Shown here: positions 24,010 through 33,983 of the stretch, piece by piece
Position numbering within the stretch: position 1 is the first letter of the stretch
Layout of the letters: every line of letters begins with the position of its first letter
DNA from: Pseudobdellovibrionaceae bacterium
GTDB taxonomy: Bacteria > Bdellovibrionota > Bdellovibrionia > Bdellovibrionales > Bdellovibrionaceae
Assembly (NCBI GenBank): GCA_019637915.1
Contig: JAHBUV010000001.1
Location: forward strand, 2,388,565-2,452,564
Direction of reading: 5' to 3'
DNA length: 64,000 nucleotides
Notes under the pieces: model-generated
What the model was told of the DNA's origin: nothing
Databases searched by the model: none
What the model saw: the letters and a program-made list of their open reading frames with translations, nothing else
Position numbers and translations under genes: made by a program

Positions 24010-25143
24010 TCATTTAAGAATGAGTTTTTTATTGAGCCAGATTTTGAACATTGGATCGTCGAACGTAAAGCTTCCCCCGGGTTCCTTGATGATGATTTGT
24101 TTGTCGACCAAGGCTTTTGCCGCGGCCTGCAAGTTTGATCCCGTTTTGATTTCGTATCTTTTAAGGACTTCTTTTGAATAATCGACTTTCCCTTCTCCAA
24201 TGAAAAGCCGGAGAAACTTGATTTGCACGGAGGTTAAAGTATTGAGGAGAGCCTCGTAGGAATACGATCCTTGAGATGAAATGATATCCAATATTTCGTC
24301 GATTTCTTTCCCGGTCACATGTTTAATTCCGTGAGAAACAAGATGGAAGCAGGCTTCTTGAACGTAGTTCGGAGTATCGGCAACCTTCTCACGCAAGTAG
24401 TGGATCGACTCCGGGCTAGCGGTGACATTGGCTTTTTTAAAACGTTCGATGAGCCAAGCAGAAAACTCTGGTCCGAAGGCCGGGAAGTTGATTTGCTTAC
24501 AGGATTTATAGAAGGGCCGCTTTGAATTGTTGAACATGTCCTCGAGGATGCTTCGTCTGGAGCCAGTAAAAACATAGGCAATCTCTGGCAATTCTTGCAT
24601 GATCGATCTCAATGTCGCTTCCAGCCAGCCACCGTCTTCGAGTTCGCCAATCCGCTGGAATTCATCGATTGAGATGATGACTCCATGCTGATTTTGCAAG
24701 GCTTTGAGCCCTGATAAAGTGCTGAGGATGGCCTGTTTGGTATCCGACTCCTCAAGTTTGCTGAAGTTGATCGAGTATTCGACTTCGCCAGAATGAGGAT
24801 TGGACTCCCATTTAAACACTGGTGAAAGATCTTTCGCGCCTCGCAGCCATTCAAAAAATTTCTGTGTTCCGGTTTTTTCGCGTTTGAGGGCATTCACAAG
24901 TTGGTTAAGAAAATCTTTGTGAGAAAGGACATTGAATGCGTCGATATCGATGACAACTTTTTGCCGGCTCCTCTGGACTTTTAAGAATGATTTCAAGAAG
25001 GAGGTTTTGCCGGAACGTCGGGGGCCCATCACCAAGACGTTAATTTTGGAATCGATGAAGTCCTGCATTTCCCTTTTTAAGTAAGGGAGATCGAAGTAGA
25101 ACTCTCCTTCGACGGGCTTTCCATACATAAATGGATTTTCCAT
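24010..25143 (-). CDS. solitary AAA+ ATPase of the archaeal-ATPase type
   Basis: 377 residues. Walker A GPRRSGKTS near residue 40, Walker B GVIISIDEFQ, a sensor-like FTGSRRS, then a C-terminal winged-helix-like domain (ILDIISSQGSYSYEALLNTLT, VLKRYEIKTGSNLQAAAKALV). This matches the mobile, stand-alone ATPases found scattered in archaea and bacteria. The DNA is AT-richer than the flanks, suggesting transfer. It sits next to the 3' end of tRNA-Leu. Its upstream region holds a large paired palindrome (25171-25207) likely to be its own operator. Cellular role unknown. Confidence 0.82.
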   Translation of the reverse strand: MENPFMYGKPVEGEFYFDLPYLKREMQDFIDSKINVLVMGPRRSGKTSFLKSFLKVQRSRQKVVIDIDAFNVLSHKDFLNQLVNALKREKTGTQKFFEWLRGAKDLSPVFKWESNPHSGEVEYSINFSKLEESDTKQAILSTLSGLKALQNQHGVIISIDEFQRIGELEDGGWLEATLRSIMQELPEIAYVFTGSRRSILEDMFNNSKRPFYKSCKQINFPAFGPEFSAWLIERFKKANVTASPESIHYLREKVADTPNYVQEACFHLVSHGIKHVTGKEIDEILDIISSQGSYSYEALLNTLTSVQIKFLRLFIGEGKVDYSKEVLKRYEIKTGSNLQAAAKALVDKQIIIKEPGGSFTFDDPMFKIWLNKKLILK

Positions 25144-25170
25144 AAAAGCCTCCTCTTAGAGAAAATTTAA

Positions 25171-25207
25171 TACATAAAAAATGTACCATCAATACATTTT
25201 TTATGTA
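25171..25207. promoter_or_regulatory. paired A-tract palindromes upstream of the AAA+ ATPase
   Basis: TACATAAAAAATGTA (25171-25185), seven bases, then the exact reverse complement TACATTTTTTATGTA (25193-25207). Each arm is itself TACAT-A5-ATGTA, a half-palindrome around an A-tract. It lies 28 bases before the start codon and is probably an operator. Confidence 0.7.
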
Positions 25208-25368
25208 CTTGTATGTTATTGTTATTATTGATTTTCTATGCAGATTTTTGATCCAACAAGGAATGAGAACTGCACACGGTCACGCTCTTTCTCTTGAAGC
25301 GAAACAGTCTCCTGGAGACGAGACAGATCATTGGAGAGGTGCCATCAGGAACTGATGAGATCCAGAGT

Positions 25369-25453
25369 TGGTGCGCGAGGGGGGACTTGAACCCCCACGA
25401 TGTTACTCACTGGCTTCTGAGACCAGCGTGTCTACCAATTCCACCACCCGCGC
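25369..25453 (-). tRNA. tRNA-Leu (anticodon CAG)
   Basis: The minus strand begins GCGCGGGTGGTGGAATTGG and ends CTCGCGC-ACCA; the acceptor stem pairs 7 of 7 (one G-U) and CCA is encoded. The anticodon loop is CTCAGAA with anticodon CAG, reading CUG. An extra arm and GGTTCAAGTCCC T-arm are present; 85 bases including CCA, as expected for a class II tRNA. Confidence 0.95.
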
Positions 25454-25516
25454 GTTGGAAGTTCCTGTTTTTGTCATTTTTGAGGGGAACAATCAAGGAT
25501 ATAACGCGGCGCCCAT

Positions 25517-26443
25517 TCAAGAAGGTCGTAAGAACCAAGTCACTTCGTGCTTGTTGGCGTTCAAATGCACGAGTTGAGAGCCGGGAAAGCGGGCGAACTT
25601 TTCAATGGCGGCGAAATCCGTCGGGCCCTGGAACTTGATGGTGCAGACAAAGTTCTTCACTCCCGCGTCCTGCCAGGTCCGCACCAGTTCGAACAGGCGG
25701 TCGGGATAGCAGATCAGATCCGAGAACAGCCAATCCACCGCCCCGACCTCCGCCGGTTGCAGTTTGAAGGCATCTTTCTTCACCGCCTCCACGCCGGGCA
25801 AACGGGCCACGCGGGGATCCAAGGGGGCCTTGTCCACGGACAACACCCGGCAACCCATTTGCGCCAGCACCCAGGTCCAACCACCGGGCGAACTGCCCAG
25901 ATCGATGACCCGCTCGCCGGCCGCGGGCCGCACGCCTTGAACGGTGAAGAGCTCCCAGAGCTTCAAGTACGCCCGCGAGGGGGGATGGGGGTCCTCCGCG
26001 AAAACCGCCTCCCCCAAGGGCAGGGGCGAATCCGTCTGAGGTGAGGCGATCAAAGTGTCGGCATCGATCAGGGCCCAGATCCCGCAGGGCTCCTTCGGCA
26101 AGGGCCCGAGGAAGCTCAGGGGCTTCGCCGGACGGGGCCTTTGCACCTGGGCTTGGATCAGCTCCGAGCGGCGATGCAGGGTGGTGGAGGCGCAGGCCCA
26201 GCGCTTGCCCAGGCCCTTCAAGGCGCGGGCGGCGGTCGAGATGGATTCAGCCCGCAGGATCCGCGCGCCCGGGCCGTAGGCTTGCGCCCAGAGGGGTTTT
26301 TTCTGCAGGTCATGGACGATGAACAGCCGCTCACGGATCTCGTCGATCCGGGCGTTTTGCAGGCGCAGCTCGGCCTCGAGATCTTTCTCGAAACCGTCGA
26401 ACGCGTAAAGCAGGGTGAGCCCCGGTGAAGAATGCACGCTCAT
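25517..26443 (-). CDS. RlmM-like rRNA 2'-O-methyltransferase
   Basis: 308 residues. The C-terminal half is an FtsJ-type domain: SAM motif VIDLGSSPGGWTWVL (179-193) and the K-D-K-E catalytic tetrad visible as Lys161 (SRAYLKLWE), Asp242 (SDLICYP), Lys270 (CTIKF) and Glu300 (NKHEVTWF). The N-terminal part resembles the THUMP-like region of RlmM, which 2'-O-methylates C2498 of 23S rRNA. Slightly shorter than E. coli RlmM, so the exact target is uncertain. It follows a strong hairpin on the same strand. Confidence 0.85.
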   Translation of the reverse strand: MSVHSSPGLTLLYAFDGFEKDLEAELRLQNARIDEIRERLFIVHDLQKKPLWAQAYGPGARILRAESISTAARALKGLGKRWACASTTLHRRSELIQAQVQRPRPAKPLSFLGPLPKEPCGIWALIDADTLIASPQTDSPLPLGEAVFAEDPHPPSRAYLKLWELFTVQGVRPAAGERVIDLGSSPGGWTWVLAQMGCRVLSVDKAPLDPRVARLPGVEAVKKDAFKLQPAEVGAVDWLFSDLICYPDRLFELVRTWQDAGVKNFVCTIKFQGPTDFAAIEKFARFPGSQLVHLNANKHEVTWFLRPS

Positions 26444-26461
26444 GATGGAACGGGGTTATTC

Positions 26462-26485
26462 CCCGCCCGCGCCGTCGCGGGCGGG
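26462..26485. repeat. strong 10-bp GC hairpin
   Basis: CCCGCCCGCG (26462-26471) and CGCGGGCGGG (26476-26485) pair perfectly around CCGT. It lies between the 99-residue gene stop and the methyltransferase start on the minus strand. No T-run, so either a weak terminator or a spacer hairpin that tunes expression. Confidence 0.65.
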
Positions 26486-26494
26486 AGAAATGAA

Positions 26495-26794
26495 TCAGGC
26501 GGCGGGCTTCTGGATCGCCGGACCCAGCAGGCCGCGGCTGTTGAAGCAGTTCACGCAATCGGCCCAGAATTTCTCTTTGAGCTTGGTCTCGGCCGGACCC
26601 ATTTTGACTTTGGGGAAGTCGGTTTTTTCAAAGTGCTGGCAGAACGCGGCTTCATCGCAGGTCTTCACGACCTTCATGAGCAGGTTGAAGTGCGCTTCGC
26701 TCATCGGTTTGTTGTCCACGAGCATTTTGCGCAGACCCTGCTCAGGGGTGTGCAAAAGAAACTGGTAAAGACCAGGAACATCGTACTGACTCAT
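26495..26794 (-). CDS. small cytoplasmic protein with four cysteines
   Basis: 99 residues, helical, no signal peptide. Cysteines occur as TCDEAAFC and DCVNC, which could hold a metal or a disulfide. It lies between the MarR gene (26 bases away, same strand) and the RlmM-like gene. Not recognised. Confidence 0.6.
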   Translation of the reverse strand: MSQYDVPGLYQFLLHTPEQGLRKMLVDNKPMSEAHFNLLMKVVKTCDEAAFCQHFEKTDFPKVKMGPAETKLKEKFWADCVNCFNSRGLLGPAIQKPAA

Positions 26795-26820
26795 TGTGGG
26801 ACTCCCTTCGTCGTCTTGCC

Positions 26821-27345
26821 TTACTCATCGGCAGGATGCGAGGGGGCCTTGACGGAGGCGTGGAATTTCTCAAGCAACCGGATCAATTGGTTTTTTTCTT
26901 CGGCGTTGATCACGCCGTAGTAAGAACCGATCCAGCGGTTGAACTGCGGGCGCAGCTCGCGGATGAATTCCCGGCCTTTGGTCGTGAGGGTCACCACGCA
27001 GGCGCGGCCGTCGCGATCATGCTCCCGGCGCTGCACGAGACCGTGGTTCGAGAGCCCGTCGATGAGGCCGGTGATGGTGGCCTGGGTGACGCCCAGGTTG
27101 GAGGACAACTTCGAGGGTTTGATGCCTTTTTCCTCGAGTTCCAGCGCCATCAGCACGAAAAAACGCCCGCTCGAGATCCGGTGCTCGGAGAGGAATTTTT
27201 CCATGGCGTCTTCGATGGAGCAGGCGATATGGCGCATTTGCACATGCGTGTAGAGGCTCAAGGGATCGACCTCCGGATAACTTTCCGAGATCAACCCCAG
27301 TGTCTCCGCGCTGGAAGGCCGGAGGTTAAACAAAAACTTCGCCAT
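26821..27345 (-). CDS. MarR-family transcriptional regulator
   Basis: 174 residues with the MarR winged helix: HRISSGRFFVLMALEL, KPSKLSSNLGVTQATITGLIDGL, and wing REHDRDGRACVVTLTTKG. The N-terminal 35 residues are an unusual extension. The start codon is 3 bases from the 9-bp target duplication of the insertion element, so the native promoter is now 2.9 kb away and the region before the ATG is element-derived. Expression may be lost or now driven from within the element. Confidence 0.88.
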   Translation of the reverse strand: MAKFLFNLRPSSAETLGLISESYPEVDPLSLYTHVQMRHIACSIEDAMEKFLSEHRISSGRFFVLMALELEEKGIKPSKLSSNLGVTQATITGLIDGLSNHGLVQRREHDRDGRACVVTLTTKGREFIRELRPQFNRWIGSYYGVINAEEKNQLIRLLEKFHASVKAPSHPADE

Positions 27346-27347
27346 AT

Positions 27348-27356
27348 TATTTTTTA
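27348..27356. repeat. 9-bp target site duplication, left
   Basis: TATTTTTTA, identical to 30280-30288, directly outside the terminal repeat of the element. Confidence 0.85.
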
Positions 27357-27381
27357 TTAAGTGGTGTAAAAAACGGGGCTT
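27357..27381 (+). repeat. left terminal inverted repeat
   Basis: 25 bases beginning TTAAGTGGTGTAAAAAACGG; exact reverse complement of 30255-30279. Confidence 0.9.
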
Positions 27382-27527
27382 GAGTTCTATAGAGATTTCA
27401 AGGGTTTAATAATCACTAATAGAATAGATTTAAAAACCAATATATTGCCCCTTAACTCACCATCATATTGACTAAAGTCCAATAATCATTGAGCCTATTC
27501 ATAAACAAAAACACACGGAGAGTTTTT

Positions 27528-27920
27528 ATGAAATTAGTCGCCATCGTTTTGGCTTTTATTGGTAGTTCGGCTTTTGCTTCCACCAATGGTTATGACTTGA
27601 AAATGGATTTGTCTTTGAACGGAAAACATATCTCATCACCCAGAGTAATTGTTAAAGCTGGCGAGACGGCTACCATCACTCAAAAAACTGATACAGAAGA
27701 AAGTTTTATTGAAGTAGTTGCTACTGAAGGTTCTATTCAAAATCACAAAGGTATTTTGATGAACTTTGTTGTCGGTGTAATTGGTAAAAATGGAGAACGG
27801 ACTATCAAGGCAAAGCCACAAGTATTGGCTAAAGAAAATGAGCCAGCACAAATCACAGTCGGTGAAAAGAACGGTGATGAAGTTTCCTTATCTGTTGTCG
27901 CCAATAGAAAATCTCTTTAA
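27528..27920 (+). CDS. element-borne small secreted protein
   Basis: 130 residues from the ATG at 27528 (CGGAGAG upstream). A signal peptide (MKLVAIVLAFIGSSAFA) is followed by a compact all-beta domain. The stretch KPQVLAKENEPAQITVGE resembles the conserved core strand of secretin domains, and the order of strands (VIVKAGETATI, FIEVVATEG, GILMNFVVGVI) fits, but the protein is far too short to form a pore. It is cargo of the insertion element, followed by its own terminator. Function unknown. Confidence 0.7.
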   Translation: MKLVAIVLAFIGSSAFASTNGYDLKMDLSLNGKHISSPRVIVKAGETATITQKTDTEESFIEVVATEGSIQNHKGILMNFVVGVIGKNGERTIKAKPQVLAKENEPAQITVGEKNGDEVSLSVVANRKSL

Positions 27921-27946
27921 TTTTTTTAAAGATTGAATGACTGACT

Positions 27947-27971
27947 AAGCCCGCTCATTGGCGGGCTTTTT
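27947..27971 (+). terminator. rho-independent terminator inside the element
   Basis: AGCCCGC / GCGGGCT hairpin with a 6-base loop followed by TTTTT, 27 bases after the secreted passenger gene. Confidence 0.88.
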
Positions 27972-28004
27972 CGTAAAAAACAATCTCGTTCCCATTTAAT
28001 TCTT

Positions 28005-28577
28005 ATGGGAACATCAAATGTAGATGAAAGAAAAAGACAGTTTTTAGGTCTATTGAGAGGACACTTAGTTGAGGTCTATCCAATTTTTGACCAAAGCCAA
28101 GCCTCTTTTCGTATGAGGTCCAATGATATTAAGGTGGCAATTTCTAATCTTTCTGGAATTAGATTTAAAACCTATCTTGAAATTCAAGCAATCTGGGAAA
28201 ACAAAAGGACCACTGTATGGACAGATCCTCCTTTTGGAATTGAACATGATTTTCTTACAGTGATGTTTAAATCACTCAAAAGTTATGAAGATGAGGAACT
28301 TCGTGAAGCAATTGAAAATAAAATGAAGTTATTTGAAGAAGAACGGCAGGACTTAAAAAATGAACTAATTAGCCGTGGATTTAGTGAAAATGATATTGAA
28401 GAAGGGTTTGAGCGGGTTGATGATAGTTTTGATTTATCGTTTGGAAAATTGTTTTCATCTACAGTTGATACTCCATTACAAGCATTAGATAAAGAATATG
28501 AGCAGTTGATGAGTTCTTATAAGTTTGATGTAGAGCAATTCACTATTATTCACAGAAACAACAGAGACTCTTTTTAA
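28005..28577 (+). CDS. element-borne hypothetical protein, 190 residues
   Basis: Cytoplasmic, AT-rich passenger gene. The N-terminal half is beta-rich (MRSNDIKVAISNLSGIRF, YLEIQAIWEN). The C-terminal half is helical and acidic (EELREAIENKMKLFEEERQDLKNEL). No catalytic motif recognised. It is convergent with the next passenger gene, overlapping by 4 bases, which is typical of compact cargo. Confidence 0.65.
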   Translation: MGTSNVDERKRQFLGLLRGHLVEVYPIFDQSQASFRMRSNDIKVAISNLSGIRFKTYLEIQAIWENKRTTVWTDPPFGIEHDFLTVMFKSLKSYEDEELREAIENKMKLFEEERQDLKNELISRGFSENDIEEGFERVDDSFDLSFGKLFSSTVDTPLQALDKEYEQLMSSYKFDVEQFTIIHRNNRDSF

Positions 28578-28951
28578 AAATTGATAAAAAACTTTCGTTT
28601 TATATACTCTCTCATTTGTTTTCTTTCGGCTACAGAAAATGTATTTAAATTACTCTCATCAGTAAATCGGCTGATATGGCGGAAGATTCTTATCGCACTA
28701 AATTTAGAGAACTCATTATAGAACAAGGAATAAGTTAGAGAAATATATCCCCTAATTTTAATAAGATTCCTGTCTGTATTTTTGGTTTTATAGTAGGCAC
28801 GGCGGAAAAGTTCTTCTGGAACCATCTCTTTGGGATTTTTAGTCTCTTGGTTCAATAAAATAACGGAGACTTTGATTTTTTGTTCATCTGATAAATCAGT
28901 ACTGGAAAGTATTTCATCTATTTCTCGCCCCATCTCTTTAAGGTTTAACAT
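28574..28951 (-). CDS. element-borne hypothetical protein, 125 residues
   Basis: Passenger gene, helical and Lys/Arg-rich towards the C-terminus (RKQMREYIKRKFF). GGGAGG before the ATG at 28951 decides the start. It is 84 bases downstream of the transposase stop on the same strand, so it may be read from the transposase promoter. Not recognised. Confidence 0.62.
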   Translation of the reverse strand: MLNLKEMGREIDEILSSTDLSDEQKIKVSVILLNQETKNPKEMVPEELFRRAYYKTKNTDRNLIKIRGYISLTYSLFYNEFSKFSAIRIFRHISRFTDESNLNTFSVAERKQMREYIKRKFFINF

Positions 28952-29034
28952 ATTGCCTCCCATCTATAAAATACCGTTTTTTTTCCTAAAAAAGTTATTT
29001 AATAATTTTTACCGCCAGATAGTGTTAAATTAGT

Positions 29035-30129
29035 TTAAGCAACCTTCTTAGTCTTAGATACCGCCAGTAGAGCCTTCTTCTTTTGCCAAGTCGCTTTCAA
29101 TTTTTGGATTCTCTGTTGCTTCTTTAAAAATTGCGGATAAGTAATCACCGCTAAAAGTTGCTTTAACTGTTTAAGTTGTTTTCGTTTAGTCCATTCATCT
29201 TCATAAAAATCGCCTTGAACAATCCCATGTTTCAAAACTTCGTTGAGGTCATATTTATTGTAGCGGGCAATCATTAAGTAAAAATGCTCACTCAAACTTT
29301 TCATAGTTTTAGCAGTGTTGAGCTTTCGCCGCCCCATTGTTCCAGTATAAGTTCGCAAGTAAGCACACACCGAGCGGAATCGCCCCAAGCCTTGACGGTC
29401 TTTGGAGTCCTTCAAGTTTATTTTAGATAATTCCTGAACAAATCGCACAGTAGGAGGCAAACAAGTCGCAACCACTGTAATGTAGGCGGGTTTATCATCA
29501 CTAAATAAAAGCCCTGATGGAATTAAACTCTTCTTTACAGACTTCATTAGTTCCACCAACATCGTAGGGGAATTATTGGGACGACTCGCAATCTTCACGG
29601 GCAACACACCATTACAGTCGGCAATTACTTTTTTCTTCAAGGCACCTTTAATTTTTATTTCCGCCACTCTTATATCAATGATTCTTTTATAGCGGGCATC
29701 GTAGGCAATTCCCACACTCACGGGATAGACTTTAGAGTGTTCAAAAGTTTCCATTTCATCAAAATGAATTTTATCGGTGGTTAAAAAACCTGAATCCAAT
29801 AAATCAAAGTGATAAGTTCGGCATTTGTCCGCCAGATATTCAATCATACTCAAAGCCGTATTCTTACAGATTCCAAGCTCTTGACTTAAACGGCTTACAG
29901 AATAACCAGAAGTGTAGCGGAGAAAAATCTCTTGGAGTAATTCGGGTTTATGGAAATGGTTATCGGTGAGTGAGGCAGAAGTGAATTGCTGACCGCAGGC
30001 TTTACATTGGTATCGTTGAACGGACTTACCGTTTTTACGGCTATCTTTACCCTTCTTGATAAGCATTGAAGGTTCGTGTTTTTCGTGATACAAACAAACA
30101 GGGTTTTGGCATTTAGGGAGGATATACAT
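29035..30129 (-). CDS. IS1/IS1595-like transposase
   Basis: 364 residues. An N-terminal zinc ribbon (CQNPVC ... YQCKACGQQF) is followed by a helix-turn-helix (SVSRLSQELGICKNTALSMIEYL) and an RNase-H-type DDE core (first Asp in IHFDEMETF, second in LLFSDDKPAY, a candidate Glu downstream in SLSEHFYLMIARYNKY). A lysine-rich C-terminal tail binds DNA. Length and layout are complete with no frameshift. It lies inside perfect terminal repeats and probably remains active. Confidence 0.88.
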   Translation of the reverse strand: MYILPKCQNPVCLYHEKHEPSMLIKKGKDSRKNGKSVQRYQCKACGQQFTSASLTDNHFHKPELLQEIFLRYTSGYSVSRLSQELGICKNTALSMIEYLADKCRTYHFDLLDSGFLTTDKIHFDEMETFEHSKVYPVSVGIAYDARYKRIIDIRVAEIKIKGALKKKVIADCNGVLPVKIASRPNNSPTMLVELMKSVKKSLIPSGLLFSDDKPAYITVVATCLPPTVRFVQELSKINLKDSKDRQGLGRFRSVCAYLRTYTGTMGRRKLNTAKTMKSLSEHFYLMIARYNKYDLNEVLKHGIVQGDFYEDEWTKRKQLKQLKQLLAVITYPQFLKKQQRIQKLKATWQKKKALLAVSKTKKVA

Positions 30130-30254
30130 ATCTTTCCATTATAGCCAAAGTAGGAGACCTTCGGTTGTCCCAAGGTAGGAAGATTTTTAATAGTCGGTTT
30201 ATTTAGTTCCTATCAACACTTAGCTTATTTTCCGTCTCAAATTAAGTCGCAAAA

Positions 30255-30279
30255 AAGCCCCGTTTTTTACACCACTTAA
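30255..30279 (-). repeat. right terminal inverted repeat
   Basis: Exact reverse complement of 27357-27381; marks the right element boundary. Confidence 0.9.
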
Positions 30280-30288
30280 TATTTTTTA
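30280..30288. repeat. 9-bp target site duplication, right
   Basis: TATTTTTTA, identical to 27348-27356. The bases from 30289 to 30413 hold the former marR upstream region and no gene. Confidence 0.85.
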
Positions 30289-30413
30289 AACAGATGCGCG
30301 AGGTCTTTGTAAACTAAGAAAATTCAACGTGATGGCCGGTGGGATTTTTTCCGCTCAAAACAATTCAGGGCGATTTAAGGGCCCCTTTCACGGCAAGCTT
30401 CGTCCCTGCGCAT

Positions 30414-30441
30414 AAAAAAAGCGGCCTTCGGGGCCGCTTTT
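30414..30441 (-). terminator. rho-independent terminator of the response-regulator operon
   Basis: On the minus strand, AAAGCGGCC / GGCCGC hairpin (loop CCGAA region) followed by a run of seven T, 31 bases after the OmpR-type regulator stop. Confidence 0.88.
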
Positions 30442-30471
30442 CGCGAAGACACGGACACGACCGAGGTCGCG

Positions 30472-31164
30472 TCAGTTCGCCTCTTCATCTCTTTCTGTTG
30501 AGAACATATAGCCGAAGCCCGGGACCGTTTTCACGTAGCTCGAGGCATCCCCGATCTTTTTGCGCAGGGAGGAAACGTGTTTATCGACGGTTCTTTCTTC
30601 GACGTGCACGCCGGCGCCCCAGGCTTCGTCGATCAGCTGGTTGCGGGACAGCACGCGCCCGCGGTTTTGCACCAGACGGATCAGGATTTTCAGCTCGTGA
30701 GGGGTGAGGTCGACCGGTCTTTCCGAGCCGTTGCCGGTGAGGCTGACTTCGTAACGGTCGAGGTTCACTTTCAACTCGCCGAAAGTGATCTCCGGGGAAC
30801 GGCCGCGCTTGGCGAGGCGGGCCTCCACGCGGGCCTGCAACTCGCGGGGATCCACGGGTTTGACGAGGTAGTCGTCGGCGCCACGGCGGAAGGCGTTCAC
30901 CTTGTTGTCCATGTCGTTGACCCCGGTCAGGAACAAGACGGGCGTTTCCCCCAGGGAGGGACGCATTTCCTCGAAAAATTCGAAACCGTTTCCATCCGGC
31001 AGGACCACATCCAGCAAGACCAAGTCGAAAAGTCCCTTGGCCAGGGCCTTTCGCGCTTCCTCAAGGGTTCCGGCGCTTTCAACCAGAAAGCGGTTGTCGA
31101 GCGTACGGCGGACGAGAAACTGAATCTCGGGCGCGTCGTCGACAAGGAGAATCCTCGCGGTCAT
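30472..31164 (-). CDS. OmpR-family response regulator
   Basis: 230 residues from the ATG at 31164 (GGAGG upstream). The receiver has RILLVDDAPE, phospho-acceptor Asp52 (LLDVVLPDG) and a Lys in YLVKPVDP. The C-terminal winged helix is of OmpR/PhoB type (DLTPHELKILIRLVQNRGRVLSRNQL, ERTVDKHVSSLRKKI, VPGFGYMF). It binds DNA as a dimer once phosphorylated. It is encoded 65 bases after a single-receiver gene and opposite a hybrid kinase gene that may be its partner. Confidence 0.93.
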   Translation of the reverse strand: MTARILLVDDAPEIQFLVRRTLDNRFLVESAGTLEEARKALAKGLFDLVLLDVVLPDGNGFEFFEEMRPSLGETPVLFLTGVNDMDNKVNAFRRGADDYLVKPVDPRELQARVEARLAKRGRSPEITFGELKVNLDRYEVSLTGNGSERPVDLTPHELKILIRLVQNRGRVLSRNQLIDEAWGAGVHVEERTVDKHVSSLRKKIGDASSYVKTVPGFGYMFSTERDEEAN

Positions 31165-31229
31165 GAAACCTCCAGTAACAGCATCTTGGGGGGCCACTTG
31201 GCTCGGTGTGGCCTGGGTCATGGAATATG

Positions 31230-31697
31230 TCATAGGTAATATCCTCGGTCGAGATCGAATTGTAAAAAACGATAGAGAAGAAAGCGGTCCACGGGTTTTT
31301 TCACGAACTTGATGCGGAGTCCTTCCCGTTCGGCGGCGAAAAGGGCAGGGAGCGGTGCGCCAGTCGAGACGACAAGAATATCCGCGAGGGGTTTATTGGC
31401 TTTTTCCGCCATCCGCAGCAAGTCCACCGCGGTGCTATCGCTGTCCAAATAATAATCCGTGATCAACAGATCCGGTGGATGGGTCTGCATGATCTGCAAT
31501 GCTTCGCTCATGGATTTCGCCGCGATCACCTCCAGGGATGGGTCATAACGTCGGATTTGCCTCGAGAGAGCCTCCAGGGCCACTTCATCGTCTTCCACCA
31601 CCAGCACGCGCGGCGCGGGGATGGGATCCAAAGATCTCTGGCGGAAATGAAAGTCCTGGTAATCAAGGAATTCGGGATGAATATCGACCACTGTCAT
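31230..31697 (-). CDS. single-domain receiver protein
   Basis: 155 residues, one receiver domain after a 28-residue N-terminal extension: VLVVEDDEVALEAL, acceptor Asp81 in LLITDYYLD, Thr/Ser in VVSTGAP, Lys134 in VKKPVDRF. No output domain, so it acts as a phosphate shuttle or protein-binding switch. It is upstream of and co-directional with the OmpR-type regulator, and divergent from the hybrid kinase. Confidence 0.88.
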   Translation of the reverse strand: MTVVDIHPEFLDYQDFHFRQRSLDPIPAPRVLVVEDDEVALEALSRQIRRYDPSLEVIAAKSMSEALQIMQTHPPDLLITDYYLDSDSTAVDLLRMAEKANKPLADILVVSTGAPLPALFAAEREGLRIKFVKKPVDRFLLYRFLQFDLDRGYYL

Positions 31698-31853
31698 AGC
31701 GCACCTCCTTGTCCGTTTTGGTTGGGCGATTCCGATCCGTGAGCAAAAGTGTCGAATATCAAGGTGAGAGACGTATGAAGGACAGTCGAAGAATTCTTCA
31801 TAACGCTCATGCTCTGCACGTGTTAAATTTCATTAAGAAAGAAGGACAGGATC

Positions 31854-33979
<2,126 letters not shown>

Positions 33980-33983
<4 letters not shown>

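Larger units (their letters stand above)
27357..30279. mobile_element. 2.9-kb IS1/IS1595-like insertion element with passenger genes
   Basis: Bounded by perfect 25-bp terminal inverted repeats (27357-27381 and 30255-30279, outer bases TTAAGTGGTGTAAAAAACGG) and by identical 9-bp target duplications. It carries a zinc-ribbon DDE transposase on the minus strand plus three AT-rich passenger genes. Base composition differs sharply from the GC-rich flanks. A 9-base duplication and a single-ORF transposase with an N-terminal zinc ribbon fit IS1-type elements; passenger genes are more common in IS1595. Intact, so recent. Confidence 0.9.

Noticed and set aside
25294..25638. Coding frame across the tRNA region
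   Set aside because: It runs through tRNA-Leu and the end of the methyltransferase gene; no coding features.
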